Assembly (NCBI GenBank): GCA_023091665.1
Contig: JALJCQ010000006.1
Coordinates: 1,178,001-1,242,000, forward strand
Source of the DNA: Pythium myriotylum
Lineage: Eukaryota > Oomycota > Peronosporomycetes > Pythiales > Pythiaceae
Reading direction: 5' to 3'
Length of the DNA: 64,000 nucleotides
Made by a program: the position numbers and the translations under genes. Position 1 is the stretch's first letter. Every line of letters begins with the position of its first letter. Below, in pieces: positions 18,943 to 29,579 of the stretch. The notes beneath the pieces were generated by a model. The model ran no database searches. It had not been told where the DNA came from and was given only the letters and a program-made list of their open reading frames with translations.

Positions 18943-21397
18943 ATGTCCAATCTTCCGGAGCTGCTCGCATTCACGCTCTGCGCATTCACCGACTCGATGG
19001 ACGCCGCGCTGACCAAGATCCTCGAGCACGAGCTCGCGCTGCCGCACGAGGGCGACGCCTGCGGCCACCACGGCCACCACGACCGCGACCACGACGCCTC
19101 GTCGCCGCGAGGCCGCAGCGCCGCCTCCGGACGCTCGCTCGGCATGCACGTCATCAACGGCCGCCCCGTGGCCGCCGCGCTGCCCGTGCCCGACGAACTG
19201 CTCGCCACCTCGCCCAAGTCCGCCTCGGCCTCGGCCATGGCGGCGGCCGTCGCGGAAGCCGACGACGAAGACGACCTCGTCGAGCTCGAGGCGCCCACGC
19301 GGCTGACCCACCACGAAGGCATGCTCAAGGCCTCGATCCTCCAGAAAGTGCAGAGCGAGAAGCGGCTGCGCGGCATCTCGGTCGAGCGCGCGCCCAACGA
19401 GCTCGAAGACCTCTTCGACAAGATCCCAGAGCCCTACGGCGACTCGCACGCCTACCAGAAGATCCAGATCTCGTCCGCGCCCGACGAGGTGGACCGCGAG
19501 ACCGTCGAGGTCTGTGAGATGATCCGCAAGTGCCTCGCGCTCCGGACGAAATGGCTCGCGCCCATGACGCTCGACGCTGCCGACGCCGCTTCGGCTGCTG
19601 ACGCCGTGCCGGTGAGCCCGCGCGCGCCCGGCAACCGTCTGCGCCATCGCGACGAGCTCACTTACGACCCACTCTCGCGGCCGCTCGCACCGACCACCGA
19701 CCACGTCGTGCGCATGGTCGACGGTGTCGTCACGGTGTTTGCATCCGAGGAGCTAGCAGCCGCTGGCAAGCCAGCTTTCCAGGTCGGCTCGCTCGCCGAG
19801 TTCTACCACGACTACTTTGAGGTGAAGCGAATCATTAATTCGGGACCAGTTAAGACTGTGAGCTACAAGCGATTGCAGCTACTGGAGGCTCGCTACAACC
19901 TTCACACGTTGCTCAATTGCGACCGCGAGTTGCTAGCGCAAAAGGCTGTTCCTCACCGCGACTTCTACAACATTCGTAAGGTGGATACGCACATCCACCA
20001 CTCGGCGTGCATGAACCAGAAGCACCTGCTGCGCTTTATCAAGTCGCGCCTGCGCAACTCGCCGGGAGAGATCGTCATCTTCCGCGATGGGCGCTTCATG
20101 ACACTATCCGAGGTCTTCCGGTCGCTTAACCTCACGGCCTACGACCTCAGCGTCGACACGCTCGACATGCACGCCTCCAATACGTTCCACCGTTTCGACC
20201 GCTTTAACCTCAAGTACAACCCGGCTGGGCAGTCGCGCTTGCGTGAGATCTTCCTCAAGACAGACAATCTCATCGCAGGCAAGTACCTCGCCGAGATCAC
20301 CAAAGAGGTCATCTCGGATCTCGAGGCGAGCAAGTACCAGCTTGTCGAATGGCGGGTTTCGGTGTACGGTCGCAAGCACAGCGAGTGGGACAAGCTCGCT
20401 CGCTGGTTCTATGTCAACAGACTCGTCAGTCCGCATGTGCGATGGATGGTTCAGATTCCCCGCCTCTACTTCATCTACAAGAAGAGCGGAGAGATTGACA
20501 ACTTCCAGGAGATGATCGACAACATCTTCCTCCCACTGTTTGAAGTCACCAAGGACCCGGCATCTAACCCGCCACTCCACTATTTCCTCGAGACCATGAT
20601 CGGTTTTGATTGTGTCGACGACGAAAGCAAACCCGAGCCGATACGCGCCGAGCGTGGCAAGTTGCTGCCCACGCCAGACAAGTACACGGCTGACTCGAAC
20701 CCGCCCTATGACTACTGGTGCTACTACATTTACGCCAACATTGCGTCGCTGAACATGTTCCGGAAGAGCAAGGGCCTCTCCACGTTCTCGTTCCGCCCAC
20801 ACTCCGGCGAGGCTGGCGATCCGGATCACTTGGCAGCAGCTTACCTCACAGCCAACGGCATCAACCACGGTATCACGCTTCGCAAGTCTGTTGCGCTCCA
20901 GTACCTGTACTACCTGACTCAAATTGGCATCGCGATGTCCCCGCTCAGCAACAACAAGCTCTTCTTGGATTACCATCGCAACCCGCTGCCGACGTACCAC
21001 GCTCGCGGCCTCAACGTGTCGCTCTCGACCGACGATCCGCTGATGTTGCACTACACAAAAGATCCGCTATTGGAGGAATACTCGGTCGCAGCCCAGGTGT
21101 GGAAGCTCACGTCAACTGACATCTGCGAGATTGCGCGCAACTCGGTGCTTCAGTCAGGCTTTGAACACCCGTTTAAGCAGCACTTCCTTGGTCGTAACTA
21201 CCACTTGCCAGGCGCCCAGGGCAACGGTAAGTGGGGCTTTCGTGAACCCATGATTGCTGTTGCTAACTGATGTGCTCGTTTTGCTTACAGACATTCGCAT
21301 GACAAATGTGCCAGACATTCGCATCGACTACCGTTTCGAGACGCTCCAGAACGAGCTCCAGTTCGTTGAGACGACAGGCAACACGACCTCTGTTTGA
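18943..21397 (+). CDS. AMP deaminase, 796 aa, two exons
   Basis: Hydrolyses AMP to IMP and ammonia (purine nucleotide cycle; adenylate energy balance). Exons 18943..21226 and 21291..21397; intron of 64 nt, GTAAGT...TTACAG. Zinc and catalytic motifs: KVDTHIHHSACMNQKHLLRF (about residue 346), FRPHSGEAGD (general-base Glu), GINHGITLRKS, and LSTDDPLMLHYTKDPLLEEY; the C-terminus NDIRMTNVPDIRIDYRFETL is classic AMPD. The first 60 residues include a His/Asp-rich stretch (GHHGHHDRDHD). ATG 18943 is used; ATG 18997 (MDAALTKILEHE) is an equally plausible start. Confidence 0.95.
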
Positions 21398-21479
21398 TCT
21401 CTAGTGACACCACGATTCAACCTAGCACTCCGAATAATCCTTTTGCACGCGAAAGCGTTCGTTGATTACGTTTTGGTAT

Positions 21480-23333
21480 CTAGGCTACAACCGCTGCATT
21501 GGCATGAACTGGCTCTAGGTACTGGAATGATCGAGAGACATAGAGAAAGACAGCAATGCTCGCTGCAACGAGCGTTGCCATCAGAAAGAACACGTTTTCG
21601 AGCTTGCCTTCGTTCAGATCACTTGTGATCCAGGCAGAAAAAATGCTGTTGACCGCTCCTGCAACGATGTATCCCAATGTCGTCGTCAGCAAGTTGAGTG
21701 ACTGACAGGCACTTCGCACAGTCTCGGGCACCTCGCTGTAGAAGAGATCGTACGCTGTCGGCAACAGTTTGTTAGTGCTCGTGTGAGTTCGGAGTGCTCG
21801 TAGATTATGACATTACCAGTAACGCTTGTGAGGATCTCGCTGATGCCAATGAGCAGATACTGAAGAGTCTGCCACCCCACACTGAGCTGCGACATGGGAA
21901 GTCGCGCGGTTGTGCTCTCATCGGCACAGTTGGAGCCGATGGTCAGGACGAGGTCCATCGACTTTCGGGAGATCTCCACTGTCGCTGCGCAAAGCATCGC
22001 TGCAAGTGAGAAGAAAAGCCCTGCCCCAATCCTTTTCATCAAACTCGGGTAGGATAGTGCCGGGTAGACGACGCGATCGAAGACGGGGATAAACATCAGG
22101 ATGACGATGGAGTCGACGATGGTCAGCGTTGCGGAGGAGATCATGCCTCCGCCAGGAACGCGTAGATCCATTTGACACCCTTGGAGGACGAAGGTAGTCT
22201 CCATTTGACTGTCCGTGGCCCAGAAAAGCACGATGGCGCTCATGTAAGGGAATAATCGTAACACGAGACCAACATCTCGTAGCCTCGGGCATGACGCAGA
22301 CGAGACCCACTCTGTCGAGTGGGCATGTGAATATGAGTACAATGAGGCCGTAGGCGACCGCGCCGGCGCCAGTCAATGCAAGTGTCAGATGCCGAGTCGA
22401 CGGCGCATCCACAAAATACGACGCGGTCGTCAGCACGATTCCGGGCACAAACGCCATCAGCGCTGAGAGGACAAGTTTACCTCGTGCACTTTGCGCGCAC
22501 ACATTGACCAGCGACTTCACGAAATCGGTGAGCGCGCTCCCCGCAGGTGGAAGTCGGCGATACCGTCGCTTGCCGCCATAGAATACAAGCGAACCAATTG
22601 CGAATACGATCGTGGCGACGCCAAACGCGGCTGCAAATCCCGCTTTCTCGGAGACGAACGGTCTAAACCCACTAACTGCGAGGTTTGAGAGGAAGGCGCA
22701 GCTCACAAAACTCCCCACGTTGATACTCCAGTAGAACCAGTTGAAGAAACTCTGCTTCTCGACTCGCTGGGATGCGATCGAGATGTCAAATTGGTCGGCG
22801 CCGAGCACGACTATGCATGGCGCTGTTCCTCCCTGTGCGATCGCGACACCACCGAAGAGCCCAAGAAGAAGCAGACGGACGGACGCCACCGCCGGGTGAG
22901 CGGCGATCGTGCAGATCACCAAGCCAGTCGTGAGGGTAACGCAGGCTAGCACGATCCTAAGGCGACGGAGAGTCAGCTCACGCCCAGTGATTCGTCAGAG
23001 AGACCACGAAGAAACCTACGTGGAGAAACGGCCAAGCACCTGATCCGCGAGGTACCCTCCGCCGAGTGGCGCGAGGTTACTGAGCGTCTGCAGCGCGTAG
23101 TTGACTTCCGTCGCGCGCACACTGTCGATGCCCAGGTGCTTGCGCAGGTAAATGGGAACGGAGCTCGTCAGCGTCGCGGACGCGACCCAGAGACTGAATT
23201 CGAGTACGAGAATGGGGAGGCAGACGTGGACAAGGATAGATTTGGTCTTAGGCGGAGATGGAGCTTGTGGCAACAAACACGAAGACTCGTCTTGGCGCGC
23301 ATTCTGGATGGTGGTGGAGGCGATTTCTGTCAT
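21480..23333 (-). pseudogene. POT/PTR peptide transporter, frameshifted
   Basis: Exons as in the paralogs: 23020..23333, 21817..22956, 21480..21754 (introns 63 and 62 nt); total 1729 nt, one base over a multiple of three. The frame breaks near 22313-22337: the stretch from ILIF to TGWV in the intact paralog is 24 nt there and 25 nt here, so one extra base shifts the frame between IVLIF and TEWVSS. The loop after it is also shorter, and the hallmark GGIKPN is changed to GGTAPC. Upstream (ADQFD, FFNWFYWSINVGS) and downstream (LFPYMSAIVLFWA to YDLFYSEVPET) parts are otherwise well preserved. Probably non-functional, unless the extra base is a sequencing error. Confidence 0.8.
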
Positions 23334-23460
23334 CTGAATTAACAAATCAGGAGGCTAATGAAAAAGATCGCAATCTCAAAGGACGCCATTCCACTCCGTC
23401 AATTCAATAACAGGACTCAGGAGACTACTCGACTTCAGACTAATGCAAGTGCGACAACGA

Positions 23461-25540
23461 CTACCCACCCCGTGCCGACTGAATGTCCACGGAAGACGAT
23501 CGAGCAGCCGGACGCAGTTTGCCTGTTGACAACATCGCGCGGTGAGTGATATCAATTGAAGGTCCAGAATAGACCGCCACAGCGTACCCATGACAGCTCG
23601 TGCCGCACGAGCGATGGCTGGAGAGAACCCCGAGATGTTCGCGTTGGATTCGGGAGGCGGCACGTGGTACTTGAAAGATCTTGAGACGAAGATGAAAGCT
23701 GACAGATTGATCACGAGAAGTGCGGCTACTACAAGGAAGATGTTCTCCAGCTTGCCTTGGTTCAAGTCCGTCGTGACCCAGAATGAAAAGATGCTGTTGA
23801 GTGCACCAGATACGATGTAGCCGAGCGTGATGGCCAGCAGGTTGAGTGCCTGGCATGCGCTGCGCATGGTCTCAGGGACTTCGGAGTAGAACAGATCGTA
23901 GGCTGTTGCAGAAATACAGTCAGTCACTTCCGGTTGAACACACCGAAAATGATAACTCTCACGTACCTGTGATGCTCGTCAGGATCTCGCTGACACCCAC
24001 GAGTAGATACTGAAGTCCTTGCCACCAGATACTGATCTCAGACATGGGAAGGTGCTCATTGCTGTTAGCGCAGTTAGAGTACAAGCCGTCGCCGACGAAT
24101 CCTCGACTCTTCCGCTGGATTTCAATCCACGCAGCAACGAGCATGGCTCCAAGCGAGAAGACGAGGCCGGTGCCGATCTTGCGGAGCAGTGTCGGGTGGA
24201 ATCCGATAGCACTCATGAACGGGTAGATGAGACGATCGAAGATCGGGATGAAAATGAGGATTGCCCCCGAGTTGAGGACAGTCAGCGTCGCGGGAGAGAT
24301 CAGTGTCCCGCTTGAGCCCAATCGCAGGTCCATTTGACAGCCTTGGAGCACGAAGTTGGACGACATTTGGCTGTAGCTGGCCCAGAAGAGAATGATTATG
24401 CTCATGTAGGGCATCAATCGTACGACTTGGCTGGCGTCTTTGACTTGAGCCTCGTTGAACGATCCCCCGTTGACCGTGGATGCTGCGCGCACCCAACCTG
24501 TTGTCCTTGCCGCGAAGATAAGCACTACGGTGCCGTACACGACCGAAGCAGCACCAGTGAGTGCGAGCACCATGTGCCATGTCGGGTGCTCGACGAAATA
24601 TGAAATCGACGTGAGCACGATGCCTGGCACAAAGGCAACTCCACCACTCCCGACCAGCTTGCCCTGGCGGCTTTTACCGCCAGCCTGTGCAAGAATACGG
24701 AAAAAGGATGCGAGCACGCTACCTTTGGGCGGCAGACGTCGGTAACGAGACTTTCCGCTGAAGAAGACTGACACGCCTACGATGTATGCGAGGGTTGCGA
24801 AGCAAAACGACGCGACAAAGCCTTGGCTCTCCGGGATATACGGGGGCAGCCCATTGACAGAGATATTGGAGAGCACCGAATAGCTGATAAACGATCCGAT
24901 GTTGATTGACCAGTAGAACCAGTTGAAGAAACTCTCCTTCTCGAGACGCTGAGCGGGAATATCGAGGTCGAATTGGTCCGCTCCGAGCACAACAACGTTG
25001 GGCTTGATGCCGCCAGCTGAGAAGGCGATGAATCCATAGAGACCGACGAAGAAGAGTGGCGACGAGGAGATGGTGCTTGTGGACGCCAGCGTACAGAGAA
25101 AGAGTCCAAAAATATAGGCCACGCAGGAGACTGCGATACTGGAACCAAATCAACCGTTAGAAAGGCAACACGTCCACGCAGCATCTAAAGCAAGCACTGA
25201 CGTCTTGAAGCGACCGAGGTGCGTGTCGGCGACGTAGGCGCCGATGATGGGCGTGAGGTTGAAGAGACATGTGAGCAGCGTGTTGAGCTCCGTGGCCTTG
25301 ACGCTGTCGAGCCCGAGGTGCTTGCGGAAGTAGATCGGCAGCGAGCCCGTGAGCGTGGAGCTCGAGAGGACGAGGCAGAACTGCAAGATGGTTAGGTCAG
25401 ACGCGAGCGCGGCCGAGCGTCTAACCGGCGCCTACCTCCGCCGTGAGAATGAAGGAGCAGACGCTGAGGATGATCGACTTGGGCGCCGGCTTCTTGAGCT
25501 GCTCGAGCGGCAGCAGCCGCTGGGCCTCGCCGACCGCCAT
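23461..25540 (-). CDS. POT/PTR oligopeptide transporter, 610 aa, five exons
   Basis: Exons: 25436..25540, 25202..25380, 23967..25138, 23588..23902, 23461..23522 (introns 55, 63, 64 and 65 nt; total 1833 nt). Twelve-helix MFS carrier importing small peptides with protons. Motifs: GSLPIYFRKHLG, GGIKPNVVVLGADQFD, EKESFFNWFYWSINIGS (PTR2 signature), FVPGIVLTSISYFV, SEILTSIT and AYDLFYSEVPETMRSACQ. A final 62-nt exon gives the tail GKLRPAARSSSVDIQSARGG, matching the intron-exon layout of the next copy. Head-to-tail with the paralogs at 21480 and 25898. Confidence 0.92.
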
Positions 25541-25897
25541 GGCTCCGAAGGGGGAACTCGGGAAATGGACGGCGGCACCAGCGTCATTCGGACGCTTGAC
25601 CAGAGCTCTCCTGATTGGCTACACCTTGACACGCAAGCACTGAGATAAGCAAAACTATACGTGTTGCACTCAAATATCATCATCATGTATTGCATTCTGA
25701 TAACAGTGCAGACTTTTGGCTAATGCGGTCCAACGTTGAGTCTCCATGTTGTCGATGCGTCAGTTAGACGCACTCGCTGTTTCTGATTGGTCGCGGTCGG
25801 CGGTGAGGTATCGCCGCGACGACTGTTCATTGGCGCATGTGGTCGTGGTTAGACCAACCAGACGTGGCGTCTAACGCTTTGATCTTGAAGTGGTCAC

Positions 25898-27991
25898 TCA
25901 CCCCCTGGCGTTGCGGGCGCGGCCTAACCACGCGGCGGTTGTGGTTAGTCCTGGGCGAGGAAGCGCGGCGCGACTAGGCAAAGGACCTACCGAAGAGAGC
26001 TCGCGCCGCGCGCGCGACGGCGGGCGAGAAGCCGGAGATGGCAGTGGCGGCGGGCGCGGCGGGCGGCGCGTGGTAGACGAAGGCGCGCGCGACGGCGACG
26101 AAGGCCGCGAGCGCGAGCAGCAGCAGCGCCGCGAGCAGGAAGAAGATGCGCTGCAGCTGGCCGCGGTTGAGGTCGGTCGTGACCCAGAAGGAGAAGATGC
26201 TGGTGAGCGCGCCCGAGACGAGGTACCCGAGCGTGACCGAGAGCAGGTTGAGCGCCTGGCAGGCGCTGCGCATGGTCGCGGGCACTTCGGAGTAGAAGAG
26301 GTCGTAGGCTGCGCATGCGACAGATGTTAGACCGTGAGAGGATGGTTAGGCCGACCCGGCGAGGAGCTACGCACATGTGATGCTGGTGAGGATCTCGCTG
26401 ATGCCGACGAGCAAGTAGGGCAGCGTCTGCCACCAGACGCTCATTTGTGACATGGGCAGCGCCTCAGCCCCGCTGGCGCAGTTGGAGAAGACGCCCGACA
26501 CGAGCGGACGGCGCTTGCGCTCTTGCTCGATCCAGCCCGCGACCATCATGGCCAGGAAGGAGAAGAAGAGACCCGACCCGATCTTCCGAAGCACAGTCGG
26601 CTGGAGGCCGACAGCCGACAGGAACGGGTAGACGACGCGGTCGAAAATGGGAACAAAGACGAGGATCGCACCCGAGTTGAGGATACTGAGCGTCGCCGAG
26701 GAGATGAGCGGAGTCGTGCCCGTGGCGGAGGTCGATGTGGGTAAGCGCAAGTCCATTTGGCACCCTTGAAGCAGGAAGTTGGACTTCATCTGACTGAACG
26801 CGGCCCAGAAGATGATGATGATGCTCATGTACGGCATCAAGCGCATCACTTCGCTCACATCCTTGACGCTGGCATCGCTGTGGGTCCCTCCGTTCAAACG
26901 ACTCGCCTGTCGTACCCATTGAGTGGACTGACCCGCCACCACCAAGATGACAGCACCGTAGACCACCGAACCCGCTCCGCTCAGCGCCAAGACCATGTGC
27001 CATGTTGGATCCGTCACAAAGTAAGATGTGGTGGTGAGCACAATACCTGGAACGAATGAAGCTCCTCCGCTCAAGACGATGGCTCCGCGCCGGGTCTTCT
27101 TGCCAGCTTCGAGCAGCACCGAGAAAAAGTTCTTGAGAGCACTGCCCTTCGGTGGCATGCGACGGTACCGAGATTTGCCACCAAAGAACACTAGCGAACC
27201 GACGAAGAAGGCTACCGTCGAGAAAAGGAAGGCGGCGACGAAACCCTGGCTTTCAGGGATGTAAGGCGGCAATCCGTTGACGGCAATGTTGGCAAGAACC
27301 GAGTAGCTGATGAACGACCCGATATTGATGGACCAATAGAACCAGTTGAAGAAGCTCTCCTTCTCAATGCGCTGCGCAGGAATATCGAGATCGAACTGGT
27401 CAGCACCGAGCACGACGACGTTGGGCTTGATCCCCCCAGTGCCGAGCGCGACGCAGACGTAAAGACCGAAGACAAAGAGTGAAAACGAAGAGAACGTCTC
27501 GGTCGAGCCCAGCGTAATGAGACCGAGTCCGAGAACGTAAACCACGCAGGAGAGAGCAATGCTGTATCGTACGAGATTGGGTGGAGGTGAGCGTGGCCGG
27601 GCAGCACTAGATAAGAAGCCACACGAAGCTTACGTGTTGAATCGCCCGAGGTACTTGTCTGCCAAGTAGGCGCCTACGATGGGCGTGAGGTTAAACAGCG
27701 CCTGCAACGCATTGTTGAGCTCCGTCGCAGTGACGCTGTCAAAGCCGGGGTGCTTGCGGAAGTAGATGGGCAGCGACCCAGTGAGGGTGGCCGACGCGAG
27801 GCAGACGCAGAACTAGCAGCAGCAGCTCAGCATCACGACTCGCAGGCCTCCGTCGCGTGGAATGGACGCACCTCCGCCGTGAGGATGTAGGAGCAGATGC
27901 TGAGGATGATCGAGCGGTGGTAGCTCGTCGCAGGAGCGCGAGAAGCGTCCGCGTGGGCCAGCAGGTGCGAGCTCTCGTCGGACTTGGCCAT
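25898..27991 (-). CDS. POT/PTR oligopeptide transporter, 609 aa, five exons with a 26-nt last exon
   Basis: Exons: 27872..27991, 27634..27812, 26375..27561, 25991..26308, 25898..25923 (introns 59, 72, 66 and 67 nt; total 1830 nt). Same motifs as the neighbouring copy (GGIKPNVVVLGADQFD, EKESFFNWFYWSINIGS, YDLFYSEVPATMRSACQ). The last intron has a good CTAAC branch site, and the tiny last exon encodes only RARNARG before the stop. If that intron is retained, the protein ends a few residues earlier in GRSFA, so the C-terminus has two possible forms. Likely an intact plasma-membrane peptide importer. Confidence 0.92.
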
Positions 27992-28242
27992 GGCTTCGCT
28001 TGTGATGGATGGGCGATCGAGAGGCTGTAATGTATTGGTTTAGCAATTAAATCGCGCACTCGTCGGGGGAAGTTCTACGTTTGGATTGGCTACACGGTGA
28101 AATGCACTGTCTTTAATTAACGACCACGGCTCTTTCGTCCACACGACCTCGACACTCTCGGCGATTGGCTGCGAGCCGCGTCATTCGCGTGTTCTGGTGA
28201 CAGCTTCAAGCGACAAGAGAGCGACACGAGCGCGCGTCGTGC

Positions 28243-28899
28243 TCAGAAGATAAAGTACTCGAGCAGCCGCAGCTCGTCGGGCTGCCAGGACGCCCACGAG
28301 CTCTCGAGCCGCAGCGGACTGAGGCTCGGCGGCTTGCTGGCGACGTCGCGGCGCCCGCCGAAGCGCTCGCGCGACTCGACGCGCAGCTTGGCCGGCGAGA
28401 TCACGGCGCTGGCGTGGTAGAGCGAGCTCATGCTCTCGCGTCTCGCGAGCACGGCGCCCGGAGGGTGCGCGTCGGCGAGCGACGAGATCATGGCCGGCGT
28501 GCTCACGATGGGCGAGAGAAGCTGCGAGGGGAGAGACGGGCGAGCGAGCGCGGGTCGAGCCGGCCGCACGACGCGAGCCGACGGTGTGCTCGGCAGCGTC
28601 AGCAGCAGGCGGTCGAGTCCGTGGGCGTTGGCCGGCGGTGAGAGGCTCTGGACGCGAGGGCTGTGCTTGTCGAGCTGGCGCTTCTTCGCGCGGTGGTGCC
28701 GGTACTTCATGTCGCTGCGCTTCTTGGTGCGGTTCTGCTGGTCGCGGTGGAACTCGCAGAGCAGCAGCAGCGAGCCGTTGGGCTTGACCACGCGCGCGTT
28801 GCTGCAGCGGCCGGTCTTGTAGCGGCAGCGCGATGCTTCCAACGAGTGGGAAGCCCGAGAGGACATCACTACACGCGACGAGACAGCAACAGACGACAT
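28243..28899 (-). CDS. Small Cys/His-motif protein of an oomycete family, 218 aa
   Basis: Residues 25-52 read CRYKTGRCSNARVVKPNGS then LLLLCEFHRDQQN: the spacing C-x5-C...C-x2-H with Gly and basic residues is a compact metal-binding motif I know from many uncharacterised oomycete proteins. It is followed by a Lys/Arg-rich helix (RTKKRSDMKYRHHRAKKRQL) that could be a nuclear signal or nucleic-acid contact. The rest is Ser/Pro-rich and disordered, with a conserved-looking WQPDELRLLEYFIF end. Probably a nuclear regulator, but this is inference. Single exon. Confidence 0.75.
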   Translation of the reverse strand: MSSVAVSSRVVMSSRASHSLEASRCRYKTGRCSNARVVKPNGSLLLLCEFHRDQQNRTKKRSDMKYRHHRAKKRQLDKHSPRVQSLSPPANAHGLDRLLLTLPSTPSARVVRPARPALARPSLPSQLLSPIVSTPAMISSLADAHPPGAVLARRESMSSLYHASAVISPAKLRVESRERFGGRRDVASKPPSLSPLRLESSWASWQPDELRLLEYFIF

Positions 28900-29579
28900 C
28901 CCAGCGGCGGAGGTCGAGAGATCAACGGAGTGGGCCCAGGTCAGGCGATTGCAGAATGAAGCCTCGCCGCGTCGCCATCATGCGTCTGACGTCGGGATAA
29001 GCTTTTGCCCCCGTCGTCGCGTGCACAAGCAGTCGCATGGAAACTGGTGCGTCCCGTGTTGAACTGGACTCGAGCGACGCACTGGTGTTGGAGTTAGCAG
29101 ACGTGGCGGGACACGAGGATAAGCATCGCATTCGCTCGCTCGTCGTCGCACGCCAGCCGAGATCCACGCGCTGTTGGCTCTCGAATGCGTATCTTTAGTG
29201 ACGTTGGCTTGCACGCGCGCATACACCGACCGCCCAATTTTACACCAGAGACGAGATCTGAGCCTTTCGCGTGGTCAAGCGAGATGCCTGAGAATAGTTG
29301 GCGCATCCCATGAAAGCGGCCAAACGTGCGACGGCGAAGGATCTTGCGACTCAACTACCCAACACTCGTGACCTGACTGAATGAGACTCGTGAAACACCC
29401 GACAGATAGATGCACGTCGCAGGCAGGAGGAATAAGGTGCCGATTGACGAAACGAAGTTCAGTGGTAGGGCCAGAGAGAGGAGCAAGCCAGGGTCGCTAA
29501 AACGAAACATAGAGGCGACTTTAGATTTCTAGATTAAATGATCCCCCACACATTACATCACAGAAGTCCTCCCTTCGTC
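28900..29579. other. Intergenic, 680 bp, no gene supported
   Basis: Promoter of the Cys/His-motif gene and 3' flank of the anoctamin gene. Short minus-strand frames (for example 29094-29354) have no domain, signal peptide or paralog in the window. Confidence 0.5.

Noticed and set aside
25925..25947. Inverted repeat TAACCAC/GTGGTTA
   Set aside because: Short and located in the last POT intron, where the CTAAC part serves as branch site and the TTAG part as acceptor; chance symmetry is likely.
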